Shown: piece by piece, positions 40,234 through 50,118 of the stretch | How the letters are laid out: every line of letters begins with the position of its first letter | How positions within the stretch are numbered: the first letter of the stretch is position 1 | Source of the DNA: Candidatus Photodesmus blepharonis | GTDB taxonomy: Bacteria > Pseudomonadota > Gammaproteobacteria > Enterobacterales > Vibrionaceae | Reading direction: 5' to 3' | NCBI RefSeq assembly: GCF_000731795.2 | Contig: NZ_JGVK01000027.1 | Span: forward strand, 40,515 to 104,514 | DNA length: 64,000 nt | Made by a program: the position numbers and the translations under genes | The notes under the pieces: generated by a model | What the model saw: the letters and a program-made list of their open reading frames with translations, nothing else | Database searches by the model: none | What the model was told of the DNA's origin: nothing

Positions 40234-42117
40234 CTATTTTATTACCTTAGCCATATTTCCATGTTGCTGTAGCCAAATGCGACGATCAGCCGCATGTTTT
40301 TTACCAAGTAGCATATCCATCATTTTATCGGTAACTTCATTATCATTAATTGTTAGTTGGATAAGACGACGAGTATTCGGATCCATAGTTGTTTCACGGA
40401 GTTGAAATGGATTCATTTCACCTAACCCTTTAAAGCGTTGTATATTAATTTTGTTTTTTTTATTTAATTTTTTTAATACAGCATCTTTTTCGTTAGAATC
40501 TAAGGCATAGAAGACTTCTTTTCCAGAATCAATTCGGTATAAAGGTGGCATAGCTACATACACATGACCCACCTCGACGAGAGTTCGAAAATGACGTGTG
40601 AACAAACCACATAACAAAGTGGCAATATGAAGTCCATCCGAATCTGCATCAGCCAAAATACAGATTTTTCCATAACGTAGTTTATCTAAGTTATTACTAT
40701 TAGGGTCAATTCCTAATGCAATTGAAATATCGTGAATTTCTTGGGAAGCAAGTATTCGTTCTGGGGAGATTTCCCATGTATTTAAGATTTTGCCTCTCAA
40801 TGGCATTACTGCTTGATATTCACGATTACGAGCTTGTTTAGCAGAACCTCCTGCTGAATCGCCTTCCACAAAAAAAATTTCAGTTCGGTTGAAATCTTGT
40901 ATAGAGCAATCAGTTAACTTACCAGGAAGGGCTGGACCAGATGCTATTTTTTTTCGAATAACTTTTTTGCTTTTTTGAATGCGACGATGAGCGTTGAGGA
41001 TGCAAAGTTCAACCAAGAGTTCTGCTAATTTTGGTTTTTCATTAAGCCATAAGCTGAAGGCGTTCTTTACAACGTTCGAAACAAAAGATGTGGTTTGACG
41101 AGAGGATAAGCGTTCTTTAGTTTGACCTGAGAACTGTGGGTTTTGCGTTTTAACCGATAAAATATATGAACAGCAGTCAAAAACATCGTCACCGGTAAGT
41201 TTGACAGCACGGGGAAGCAAGCTACGAAACGCACAAAATTCACGGATTGCATCGAGCAAACCTTGACGTAAACCATTAACATGAGTGCCTCCCTGCAAAG
41301 TTGGAATTAAGTTAACATAACTCTCAGCGACTGTTTTTCCACCTTTTGGTTGCCAAATAAGAGCCCAATGTACTACTTCTTTTTCTACAGTACACTCACC
41401 GGTGAATGGATTTTCAGGTAATACTGCATGGCCTTTTATTTCCTTGATTAAATATTCTTTTAAACCATCTTTGTAAAGCCATTTATATTCATTATTATTG
41501 ACCTTATCTGAAAATGAAATTTCAAGTCCTGAGCATAATAATGCTTTAGCTCGAAGATTTTTGATTAGATGCGTAGTTGAGAAATCAACAGAATCAAAAT
41601 AGCTCTTATTAGGCCAGAAATGAACTTTGGTTCCTCTATCGTCTGAACTACATTGTCCTACGATAGTAAGCTCTTCTACTTTATTACCGTCTTTGAATGC
41701 CATCTCGTACACTTGGCTATTATGATAAATACTCACTCTAATGTACTTGGAAAGTGCGTTGACGACTGAAATTCCTACTCCATGCAATCCGCCCGAAAAT
41801 TGATAGTTTTTATTAGAAAATTTGGCACCAGCATGTAATCTACAAAAAATTAGCTCTACGCCAGAAATTTTTTCTTTTGGATGAATGTCTATGGGCATGC
41901 CACGTCCATTATCAATAACTTCGAGAGACTGATCAGAATGAAGAATTACCTGTACTTTAGAAGCATATCCAGCCAATGCTTCATCAACACTATTGTCGAT
42001 AACTTCTTGAGCTAAATGGTTTGGAGTAGCTGTATTTGTATACATTCCTGGTCGGTGGCGTACCGGATCTAAGCCCTTTAGAACCTCAATGGCTTTGGCG
42101 TTATATTTTTGAGTCAT
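40234..42117 (-). CDS. parE: DNA topoisomerase IV subunit B
   Basis: The 627-residue ATPase subunit has GHKL motifs (VIDNSVDEALAGYASK, VIDNGRGMPID, GGLHGVGISVVNALS) and the TOPRIM segment (FFVEGDSAGGSAKQARNR, ILADADSDGLHI). The start MTQKYNAKAIEVLKGLD is chosen; a longer frame to 42159 adds 14 residues without homology. It is upstream of parC with zero spacing and 106 bases downstream of gyrA on the same strand. Confidence 0.96.
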   Translation of the reverse strand: MTQKYNAKAIEVLKGLDPVRHRPGMYTNTATPNHLAQEVIDNSVDEALAGYASKVQVILHSDQSLEVIDNGRGMPIDIHPKEKISGVELIFCRLHAGAKFSNKNYQFSGGLHGVGISVVNALSKYIRVSIYHNSQVYEMAFKDGNKVEELTIVGQCSSDDRGTKVHFWPNKSYFDSVDFSTTHLIKNLRAKALLCSGLEISFSDKVNNNEYKWLYKDGLKEYLIKEIKGHAVLPENPFTGECTVEKEVVHWALIWQPKGGKTVAESYVNLIPTLQGGTHVNGLRQGLLDAIREFCAFRSLLPRAVKLTGDDVFDCCSYILSVKTQNPQFSGQTKERLSSRQTTSFVSNVVKNAFSLWLNEKPKLAELLVELCILNAHRRIQKSKKVIRKKIASGPALPGKLTDCSIQDFNRTEIFFVEGDSAGGSAKQARNREYQAVMPLRGKILNTWEISPERILASQEIHDISIALGIDPNSNNLDKLRYGKICILADADSDGLHIATLLCGLFTRHFRTLVEVGHVYVAMPPLYRIDSGKEVFYALDSNEKDAVLKKLNKKNKINIQRFKGLGEMNPFQLRETTMDPNTRRLIQLTINDNEVTDKMMDMLLGKKHAADRRIWLQQHGNMAKVIK

Positions 42118-42223
42118 AGTATAAAATAGTGACAAAACTCCTATTTCACAAATTACCAAGCAGTGTTCCGTGCTTTGATGTAAATTTTCATTTGCTTGTT
42201 GGAGAAAAATTAAGTAGTAAATT

Positions 42224-44800
42224 CTAGTCAGATAACAAAAGATTTCGTTTCTTGGATAATTTTATTTCTTCAACTTCGTCAATAATGCGCTGTAAGGCAA
42301 CTACTTTTTCATCTTCATTAGTACGAATTAATGTAACGCCTTGGGTATTACGAGCAATCTGGCTAATTTCAGATACACGAGTGCGAACCAAAGTACCAGC
42401 ATCAGTGATCATCATTATTTCATCATTTTCTCCAACTTGAACAGCACCTACTACAGAGCCATTGCGTTCAGAAATTTTAATAGATACAACACCTTGAGTC
42501 GCTCGACTTTTTGTAGGGTATTCAGATAACTCAGTACGTTTTCCATAGCCATTTTGTGTTACGGTCAAGATGTTACCTTCATTTGAAGGAACGATCAATG
42601 AGACGACTTGATCATTATCAGCTAATTTTATACCACGAATACCTGCTGCAGTACGTCCCATTGCGCGAACTTTTTTTTCGTTAAAGCGAACCACTTTCCC
42701 CATTTTTGAAAATAGCATGACATCACTTTCCCCATTTGTGATATCCACATTAATGAGTAAATCGCCATCGTGTAAATTAATCGCAATGAGGCCATTAGAA
42801 CGTACATTAGCGAATTGATCCAACGGAGTCTTCTTCACTATACCATCGTTTGTTGACATGAAAATAAATTTCTCAGAATTAAATTTGGACACTGGTAAAA
42901 TTGCAGTAATGCGTTCGTTTTTCTCTAAAGGAAGGATATTAACAATTGGTTTGCCGCGTGCTATACGGCTAGCTAATGGTAATTGATAAACTTTCAGTCG
43001 GTATGCTTTTCCACGAGTGGAAAAGCACAGAATGCTGTCATGAGTATTTGCTATAAGAAGACGCTCAATATAATCTTCTTCTTTCATTTTTGTTGCACTT
43101 TTGCCTTTGCCACCTCGGCGTTGTGACTCGTAATCGCTTAATAATTGATACTTAACATAACCTGCATGAGATAGTGTTGCAATAATATCTTCGCAGGCAA
43201 TTAATTTTTCCATATCGATATCATGAATAGCAGTTGTAATTTCTGTACGACGGTCATCACCAAAAATTTTACGAACCAGCTTTAATTCTTCAGAAATGAT
43301 CTCCATTAAACGCTTAGTACTTGTAAGAATATGTTTTAACTCTTTTATTTCACACAAAAGTGTTTTATATTCTTTTAGAATCTTTTCATGTTCCAGAGCG
43401 GTTAGCTTATGTAAACGTAGATCTAGAATTGCTTGCGCCTGTATTTTCGTCAGAAAATATTGCTGATTATGAATGCCGTACTGTTTTTGTAACCAATCTG
43501 GTCGAGCCTCATGAATATCAGTGTTTGCAAGCATTGTTGCAACGTTACCGAGATGCCAACCACGAGCAACCAATCTAGTTTTTGCTTCTGCTGGTACTTC
43601 TGTATGACGAATTAGTTTAATTATTTCGTCAATATTTGCTAGGGCTAAGGCTAATGCCTCTAAGATATGAGTACGTTCGCGTGTTTTTTTTAGTTCAAAC
43701 ATAGTGCGACGGGTTACAACTTCGCAACGGTGATCAATAAAATGTTTCAACATATCCTTCAGATTAAATAGCTGTGGTTGACCATTACCATTTAGTGCAA
43801 CCATGTTGATTCCGAAGGTTGTTTGGAGTTGCGTATGAGCATAGAGATTATTTAAGACTATTTCTCCTAATGCATCGCGTTTACATTCAATGACAATGCG
43901 CATGCCGTCTTTATCAGATTCATCGCGCAATGCGGTGATGCCCTCTACTTTTTTATCTTTAACCAACTCTGCAATCTTTTCAATTAAGCGAGCTTTGTTT
44001 ACTTGATATGGAATTTCTGTAACAACAATGGTTTCTTTGCCGTTTTTTTCAATTTCTATTTTTGCTTTTGAGCGTATATAAATTTTACCACGACCAGTTG
44101 TATAAGCATCTATAATGCCTTGATCACCACTTATTGTCGCGGCAGTCGGAAAATCTGGACCTGGAATATAGTTCATAAGTCCGTCAACAGTGATTTCATC
44201 ATTCTCGATGTAAGCTAAACAACCGTTAACTACTTCCATTAAATTATGTGGAGGAATATTGGTTGCCATTCCTACTGCAATACCAGAAGTTCCATTTACT
44301 AATAAATTAGGAATTTTTGTGGGAAGGACTGAGGGAAGTTCCTCTACACCGTCATAGTTAGGTATATAATCTACGGTTTCTTTATCTAGATCTTCCAATA
44401 ATGTATGGGCAATTCTTGCCATACGAACTTCAGTATAACGCATTGCTGCTGCTGAATCGCCATCTATGGATCCAAAATTACCTTGACCATCTATCAGCAT
44501 ATAACGTAATGAAAACGGCTGAGCCATGCGGACAATCGTATCATACACTGCACTATCGCTATGTGGGTGATATTTACCGATCACATCTCCCACCACGCGG
44601 GCAGATTTCTTATATGCTTTGTTCCAATCATTACCTAGTATATTCATCGCAAATAAAACGCGTCGATGCACTGGTTTTAATCCATCACGTACATCTGGTA
44701 GAGCGCGTCCTACAATAACTGACATTGCATAATCTAGATATGATCCCTTAAGCTCATCTTCGATGTTTACAGGCGTAATTTCTTTGCTTGGTTCGCTCAT
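42224..44800 (-). CDS. gyrA: DNA gyrase subunit A
   Basis: The 858-residue protein introduces negative supercoils with GyrB. It has the catalytic tyrosine in AAAMRYTE, the GyrA-box QRRGGKG in the linker to the six-bladed C-terminal domain, and an acidic-poor tail. In the quinolone-resistance region residue 81 is Ser ([10 protein letters not shown], codon 44558-44560) where E. coli has Gly; Ser83 and Asp87 are kept. It is divergent from ubiG, the ancestral arrangement, but parE-parC now lie directly downstream, which is not the Vibrio order. Confidence 0.97.
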   Translation of the reverse strand: MSEPSKEITPVNIEDELKGSYLDYAMSVIVGRALPDVRDGLKPVHRRVLFAMNILGNDWNKAYKKSARVVGDVIGKYHPHSDSAVYDTIVRMAQPFSLRYMLIDGQGNFGSIDGDSAAAMRYTEVRMARIAHTLLEDLDKETVDYIPNYDGVEELPSVLPTKIPNLLVNGTSGIAVGMATNIPPHNLMEVVNGCLAYIENDEITVDGLMNYIPGPDFPTAATISGDQGIIDAYTTGRGKIYIRSKAKIEIEKNGKETIVVTEIPYQVNKARLIEKIAELVKDKKVEGITALRDESDKDGMRIVIECKRDALGEIVLNNLYAHTQLQTTFGINMVALNGNGQPQLFNLKDMLKHFIDHRCEVVTRRTMFELKKTRERTHILEALALALANIDEIIKLIRHTEVPAEAKTRLVARGWHLGNVATMLANTDIHEARPDWLQKQYGIHNQQYFLTKIQAQAILDLRLHKLTALEHEKILKEYKTLLCEIKELKHILTSTKRLMEIISEELKLVRKIFGDDRRTEITTAIHDIDMEKLIACEDIIATLSHAGYVKYQLLSDYESQRRGGKGKSATKMKEEDYIERLLIANTHDSILCFSTRGKAYRLKVYQLPLASRIARGKPIVNILPLEKNERITAILPVSKFNSEKFIFMSTNDGIVKKTPLDQFANVRSNGLIAINLHDGDLLINVDITNGESDVMLFSKMGKVVRFNEKKVRAMGRTAAGIRGIKLADNDQVVSLIVPSNEGNILTVTQNGYGKRTELSEYPTKSRATQGVVSIKISERNGSVVGAVQVGENDEIMMITDAGTLVRTRVSEISQIARNTQGVTLIRTNEDEKVVALQRIIDEVEEIKLSKKRNLLLSD

Positions 44801-44927
44801 AGAGCCGTTGTTTCCTTATTGGATAAAAATCGATAGTTAAACGAAAAATTCTAGTATAATAGATCAAGTCTAGCATTATTTTTTTTATATCTTGTAGCAA
44901 GGTTGTGAGATTGATTATAAATTCCAC

Positions 44928-44941
44928 TTTTTTTAAAAAAA
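44928..44941. repeat. T7A7 palindrome (copy 3), between gyrA and ubiG
   Basis: Seven T followed by seven A, without further flanking symmetry, in the divergent gyrA-ubiG promoter region. A rigid A-tract junction here could affect promoter geometry; gyrA promoters are known to be sensitive to supercoiling. Confidence 0.6.
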
Positions 44942-45001
44942 TATCTTGGAACGTTGCTAGAATCTCAAAAAAAATTAGTTGCGGAATGATACCTTAGGTA
45001 T

Positions 45002-45724
45002 ATGAATAAAAAAGCTGTAATAAAAAAAGGAAATATTAATTTCCGCGAAGTGAAAAAATTTGAGGAAATATCCCCTCATTGGTGGAATGTCGAAGGAAAA
45101 TTCAAGCCGCTTCATCGAATTAATCCTTTAAGACTCGATTATGTGTTAGAAAAAACAAATGGATTATTTAGTAAAAAAGTACTCGATGTTGGTTGTGGTG
45201 GTGGGATTTTTTCTGAAAGTATGGCAAAAGAGAGTGCTGAAGTTACTGGGCTTGATATGGGAAAGAAATTGTTGAAGATCGCTCGTTTGCATGCCTTAGA
45301 GACGGGAGTCAGTGTGAATTATATTCACAGCACAGTAGAAGCCCACGCTTGTAAGCACACGGGCATCTACGATATTGTGACATGTATGGAAATGTTAGAA
45401 CATGTTCCAGATCCGTTTTCAGTGGTGTTTGCATGTTCGAAGTTAGTCAAATCTGACGGTCACGTATTTTTTTCGACTCTCAACCGAAATTTAAAATCTT
45501 ACTTGTTCGCTGTTATTTTTGCTGAAAAACTATTTAAAATTATTCCAGAAGGAACCCATAGTCATAGAAAATTTATTCGTCCGTCTGAACTTATGCGAAT
45601 GATTGACAGAACGGATCTCCAGGTATCAGGGATCGCTGGGTTGCATTACAATCCAGTTACCGATAATTGTAGGTTTAGTAGCAGTGTTGATATAAATTAT
45701 ATCGTTCATTGTCAAAAGTTTTAA
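45002..45724 (+). CDS. ubiG: Ubiquinone biosynthesis O-methyltransferase UbiG
   Basis: The 240-residue protein performs both O-methylations of ubiquinone synthesis. It has the family opening EISPHWWNVEGKFKPLHRIN, the SAM motif LDVGCGGGIFSE (about residues 61-72) and the post-motif CMEMLEHVPDP. Ubiquinone is the substrate of the bc1 complex encoded in this window. It is divergent from gyrA, as in E. coli and Vibrio. The ATG lacks a strong ribosome binding site. Confidence 0.96.
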   Translation: MNKKAVIKKGNINFREVKKFEEISPHWWNVEGKFKPLHRINPLRLDYVLEKTNGLFSKKVLDVGCGGGIFSESMAKESAEVTGLDMGKKLLKIARLHALETGVSVNYIHSTVEAHACKHTGIYDIVTCMEMLEHVPDPFSVVFACSKLVKSDGHVFFSTLNRNLKSYLFAVIFAEKLFKIIPEGTHSHRKFIRPSELMRMIDRTDLQVSGIAGLHYNPVTDNCRFSSSVDINYIVHCQKF

Positions 45725-45803
45725 TTTTGATAAGATTACAAGCGGTCGTCTAGAGTACATTGCTGAGGTATATTATACTCCTTCGTTATTTTATGTTGAT
45801 TGT

Positions 45804-47180
45804 TTAATTCTCAATTAAGTTTTGCATCCATCTTTTACTTTTCATCCGATGTAATGAACCAGTCCACTTGATTATTTCTTCTGTTAAAAAAAGCAGGTAG
45901 ATCCATTCAGGTGGTAAGTTTAGAACAGTAGCAGAAAAGGCAGATAATGGAATGCTAACCAGCCATTGTACGATCAAGTCTTGGTATAAACAAAACTTGA
46001 CGTCGCCGCCCGCACGGAGTATGCCAATGATAACAATCATAGGAATGGAACGAAGAACAATACCAAGACTTAATATGATGATAAATTTTTCGGCTAATGC
46101 TCTTGTTTCTGTGGTTAACGCACTGAATAAATTAAGGATTGGGATGTGAAGTAAATACAGCGTAATTGAGACTATGATACCAAGCATCAAATTAAGAGCG
46201 GTTAATCCTAGAGCTTGGTAGTAGATTACGTCATAATTTTTAGCTCCTAGTTGGTTGCCTACTAGTACTGCGGCAGCGTTTGACATGCCAATTAGTAATG
46301 TTAGCGAAATGGATTCTATCGGTATCATAACTGAAAGTGCGATTAAACCTTGAATACTCGATCGACCCATAATTGCATGGTAGGCAAATAGACCTGCTGC
46401 CCACACGAAAAAATTAAATGTTGTAGGTAAAGATAGTTTGAGAAATCTGATTATCTTCTTCCATTCTATGGCTTGAGTGATGTCATAAACCCTAAAAGCT
46501 AAAAGGTGTTTTTTCGCATATAAATAACCGTATAGTGTTAGTACTTCAATTATGCCACTGAACACTGTTGCAATTGCTGCTCCTTCAACACCCATAGGTT
46601 GGACGCCAAAATTTCCTAGAATAAATATCCAGTTTAAAAAAATATTAGACAAAATACCAATTCCGCTAAAGAACGTACTGATGCTGGGTTGATGTATTGT
46701 ACGTAATCCAACAGACATACTTGCAATACAAGCAATCGCGAACATGTTTACAGCTGTAACGGAGAGATATTGACTACCCAAAGCTTTTACTTTTTCAGAG
46801 CTTGTTGTTAATAACATAACTTGGTTAGGGAATAGAATGAAAAAAGTAGCAATTAATGCTGCAAACAACATTGAAACTAACCAAGTTAATGCTGTGCTCT
46901 CACGGACTCCGTTTTCATCACCAGCTCCCCAATATTGGGCAGTTAAAAGCGATCCGCCTGTTGTCACGCCAATTAATACGACTGTAGTAATAAACGTTGC
47001 TCTTGCCGCTACTCCAATAGTTGCAATTTCTACTTCTCCCAATTTTCCTATCATTAGTAGATCAACTAATCCTCGGCTTGAAAACATGATGCTTTGAAGT
47101 GTAATGGGTATTGCTATTGTAATAACACTACGCAGAAAATTACCTTTAGTATGAAATAGTATTTTGGAAAATAAAGACAA
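45804..47180 (-). CDS. MATE family efflux transporter
   Basis: The 458-residue polytopic membrane protein has about twelve hydrophobic segments in two homologous halves, with MATE-type text such as TLQSIMFSSRGLVDLLMIGKLGEVEIATIGVA and GLVSDKF-like loops absent. These proteins exchange Na+ or H+ for cationic drugs or metabolites. It resembles the NorM/YeeO side of the family; the substrate is unknown. It stands alone on the minus strand, convergent with ubiG. Drug export together with the topoisomerase changes described for gyrA and parC is noted but need not be connected. Confidence 0.85.
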   Translation of the reverse strand: MSLFSKILFHTKGNFLRSVITIAIPITLQSIMFSSRGLVDLLMIGKLGEVEIATIGVAARATFITTVVLIGVTTGGSLLTAQYWGAGDENGVRESTALTWLVSMLFAALIATFFILFPNQVMLLTTSSEKVKALGSQYLSVTAVNMFAIACIASMSVGLRTIHQPSISTFFSGIGILSNIFLNWIFILGNFGVQPMGVEGAAIATVFSGIIEVLTLYGYLYAKKHLLAFRVYDITQAIEWKKIIRFLKLSLPTTFNFFVWAAGLFAYHAIMGRSSIQGLIALSVMIPIESISLTLLIGMSNAAAVLVGNQLGAKNYDVIYYQALGLTALNLMLGIIVSITLYLLHIPILNLFSALTTETRALAEKFIIILSLGIVLRSIPMIVIIGILRAGGDVKFCLYQDLIVQWLVSIPLSAFSATVLNLPPEWIYLLFLTEEIIKWTGSLHRMKSKRWMQNLIEN

Positions 47181-47385
47181 GCTATAACTCCAAGAGATTA
47201 GATAAAGACAAACGGTTTAGCTTTTATTTATAATCATACGATTGATATTGTAGTATCTACAAATTCGAAAGTATTATAATGTCAGGTTAACCAACATTTT
47301 AGTTATTTTCTGAATTGGTTGAAGTTTTATTGAAATAATTTTTGCAGAAGAATAAAAAAATTTATCATATAAGCGAATAAAATCA

Positions 47386-49254
47386 CTAAGTATAGTACTG
47401 TTCGATTTGGCAGTTTAAACAAAAAGCATAATGCCCTTTAGGATCATTAAAGTTTTGTAGAAGATTTGCATATCTAGTCATTTGATCTGTGAGTGGTTTT
47501 ATCGGGCTTGATAATATGTCTAAGTTATTAAATTCTAGACTTATTTTTATCTGCCTCATAATATCCTGAAAAAATTGCTTAGTTGGGGATAAAAATGCTT
47601 CTTCAATTCGGTACACTCTGTAAGTTTCAAGTTCAGCAAGTTTTGCAGCCTCAATAATTGCATCGTCAAAATTACCAATCTGATCAATTAAACCAAGTTC
47701 CATAGCATCTTCCCCGGTCCAAATTTTGCCTTGAGCGAGATTACCCATTTTTTTGAGCGTAATATTACGATTTTTGCTAACTAGAGTAACAAAACGTTGG
47801 TACCCATGCTCAATTTCCATTTGAAAGACATCAGAGGCTGGTTGAGAAAGTCCAGTTGTTACCCCAACGTCTGAGAATGGATAGGTGCCAACACCATCAG
47901 TATGAATTCCCATTTTTTTGAGGATTTTTTCAAAGGTAGTAATTATACCAAAGATACCGATCGAACCTGTCAATGTAGTTGCTTGAGCAATGATCTTATT
48001 AGCACTCATAGAGATCCAATAGCCACCGGAAGCAGCAATGCTAGACATCGAAACTACTACCGGTTTGCCTGCATGTTTTAGTGCTTGGATTTCGTTGCGA
48101 ATAACCTCAGAAGCAAACGCACTGCCACCTGGACTATCTACACGCAGCACAACTGCTTTGATATTGCGATTGTTTTTTGCTTGTTGGAGTAAAATAGCTA
48201 TTGTATCACCAGCGATTGTACCTCGTATTTGAGAACCATTCACAATAGTTCCGCTTGCAACGATCACAGCTACACCATCAGTTTTGGTATCTATCTTAAT
48301 TGGAATTGTTGTAATGTAATCATAGTAATCTATCGCATTATAGCTATTTTTATCATTTTCACCAAATATTTTAGTTAGTTCGGAACAGATTTGTTGACGG
48401 GTTGCAAGTTCGTCAACCAAACCAAATTTAAGTGATAAAGCTGCCATATTTCCATCAACGCTTTTTAGTTCAGCTAAAAAATTCTCTGTAGTTGGCTTTA
48501 ATATTTCGCTTTTGATCTTACGATTTTTGGAAACATCGTCTACATACTTATCCCATAACTGATTTAGCCAATGAGATGTCGATTTTTTTACTGTATCTGA
48601 CATGTCATCACGGATGAACGGTTCAACGGCTGATTTGTAAGCACCAACACGAAATACATGGGCATTGATGTTTAGCTCTTTTAAGAATGTTTTGTAGTAC
48701 ATAGAGTAAGATCTATAACCTTTAATTGAGACGCCACCTTCTGGAGCTAAATATACTTTGTTTGCATAGCTTGCTAAATAGTATTGACTTTGGGTATAAA
48801 AATCGCCTACGGCATAAATGGGTTTTCCTGATGATTTGAATTCGTTTAGCGCTGAAGCAATATAACGTAATTTAGTTATGTTAGTTTCCTGCATATCACG
48901 CAATGCCAGCACAATCCCGGAGATTTGGTTATCTTCTTTTGCGTAGCGAATAGTATTGACTAAGTCAAATAGTACGTTTTCTTTAGGGAAATCGTTACTA
49001 AAGAGTGATCCTGCTAAAGAATCCATTGCTTTTGCATAACTACTGCGCTCAACAATAGGTCCAGATAGATTAAGTACTAAGGCTGATTTCTCTTGAATTT
49101 TGGGAAGCGAAGGATTCAAACTCATGTAGGCGAAGTATATCAAACTCGAGAGTAAGGCTAAAAAAAACAAATTAGCAAGGGTAAGACGAATTAAAGTTAT
49201 GGTTTTCCAAGTTCCTTTTGCGACTGAACTGGCAATTCTACAAACATTCTTCAT
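47386..49254 (-). CDS. sppA: Signal peptide peptidase SppA (protease IV), long form
   Basis: The 622-residue protein (E. coli SppA 618) has one N-terminal membrane anchor (about 24-46) and tandem S49 domains. The serine nucleophile is in SSIAASGGYWISM of the second half and the catalytic lysine is expected in the first half (FRVGAYKSAVEPF). It digests cleaved signal peptides in the membrane, facing the periplasm. In Vibrio sppA lies near tsaB; here nrdAB stands between them. Confidence 0.94.
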   Translation of the reverse strand: MKNVCRIASSVAKGTWKTITLIRLTLANLFFLALLSSLIYFAYMSLNPSLPKIQEKSALVLNLSGPIVERSSYAKAMDSLAGSLFSNDFPKENVLFDLVNTIRYAKEDNQISGIVLALRDMQETNITKLRYIASALNEFKSSGKPIYAVGDFYTQSQYYLASYANKVYLAPEGGVSIKGYRSYSMYYKTFLKELNINAHVFRVGAYKSAVEPFIRDDMSDTVKKSTSHWLNQLWDKYVDDVSKNRKIKSEILKPTTENFLAELKSVDGNMAALSLKFGLVDELATRQQICSELTKIFGENDKNSYNAIDYYDYITTIPIKIDTKTDGVAVIVASGTIVNGSQIRGTIAGDTIAILLQQAKNNRNIKAVVLRVDSPGGSAFASEVIRNEIQALKHAGKPVVVSMSSIAASGGYWISMSANKIIAQATTLTGSIGIFGIITTFEKILKKMGIHTDGVGTYPFSDVGVTTGLSQPASDVFQMEIEHGYQRFVTLVSKNRNITLKKMGNLAQGKIWTGEDAMELGLIDQIGNFDDAIIEAAKLAELETYRVYRIEEAFLSPTKQFFQDIMRQIKISLEFNNLDILSSPIKPLTDQMTRYANLLQNFNDPKGHYAFCLNCQIEQYYT

Positions 49255-50118
49255 CCTATCTCCATCATTATTTATTCATCAGATTTAACATGCTTACTGT
49301 TATAGTTACAGTTAAGCAAGAACTCTAATATGCTTTTATACACTTAAACACTCACGAAATTTAACGGTTTAAAATTTTTTATTTTCCATCTGGTGTACTT
49401 GAAAACACCATACTTTGGAATTGCAATAGTTCATACATCAAATCCTATCAATACGAATCATTGAAAATTTTTCTTAGCGAAAAATGCACTTAAATATCGA
49501 TTAGAATTGAGAAACTTACACCACGACGCTAATAGCTATATAGGACGTCCGATTTTGAAGTAGTTTAAAACGAATATTAGGTGTAGTACTTCCTTATGTC
49601 AGAATGAACAAATCTTTTCAAGCATATATTCGTTCGCATTCCTAGTTGCATCGAAAAATTGTAACCGCAATTATAGGTTTTAAGTATGGTTTTTTCTAAT
49701 TTTTAATAGATAAGTTCGGATTTAGTTGAAATTCATTATTTTTGCTGGTTGTTTCTGTACTAAATTTGTGTTCCTAATGATATTATGACTACACAGTTGA
49801 AATTTGAGACGTTTTTTTAAAAAAACAAATTAATAACAGGTGTTGTTATAGCTAGATGGATGTCTTGGTTTCATGCTTTTTCTACATTTATATCCAAGTT
49901 TGGTTTAGTTGTTAGGGGAATGCCCCCATCAACTTCTCCTTAAATGCTGAAACAGTTTATATTTTTCAAATTTTTATTTCGATCGAGTCTTTGTTGTAAT
50001 TTAAGGAATTTATATTTGATAATATAATGTTTTCTCATTTCAAAGCTAATCTAGGATTGAGTTATAAGAAAGGTAAAAAATATGACTTTGATAAATTTTT
50101 TCAGGAAAATAAAATAGA
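49255..50118. other. 864-bp gene-free stretch upstream of nrdA
   Basis: No family is recognised in any frame. Features seen: a hairpin TGGTGT/ACACCA at 49391-49410, the T7A7 palindrome at 49811-49826 and a small GGGGAATGCCCC hairpin near 49916. I looked for NrdR boxes (ACACAATATATTGTGT type) and DnaA boxes (TTATCCACA) and found no convincing copy. The stretch must contain promoters for sppA and nrdA. It probably marks an old insertion or deletion joint. Confidence 0.5.
49811..49826. repeat. T7A7 palindrome (copy 4), upstream of nrdA
   Basis: GTTTTTTTAAAAAAAC, a perfect 16-base palindrome about 290 bases upstream of the nrdA start. It shares the exact T7A7 core with the three other copies in the window. 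Confidence 0.65.

Noticed and set aside
44401-44718. 105-codon plus-strand frame antisense to gyrA
   Set aside because: Antisense to a highly conserved gene, no ribosome binding site and no recognisable domain.
45804-47180. MATE exporter as a quinolone-resistance partner of the gyrA/parC changes
   Set aside because: MATE genes are common in Vibrio, the substrate cannot be read from sequence, and there is no evidence of acquisition together.
49391-49410. TGGTGT/ACACCA hairpin as a terminator
   Set aside because: It lies upstream of the start of sppA and has no T-tract; no gene ends here on either strand.
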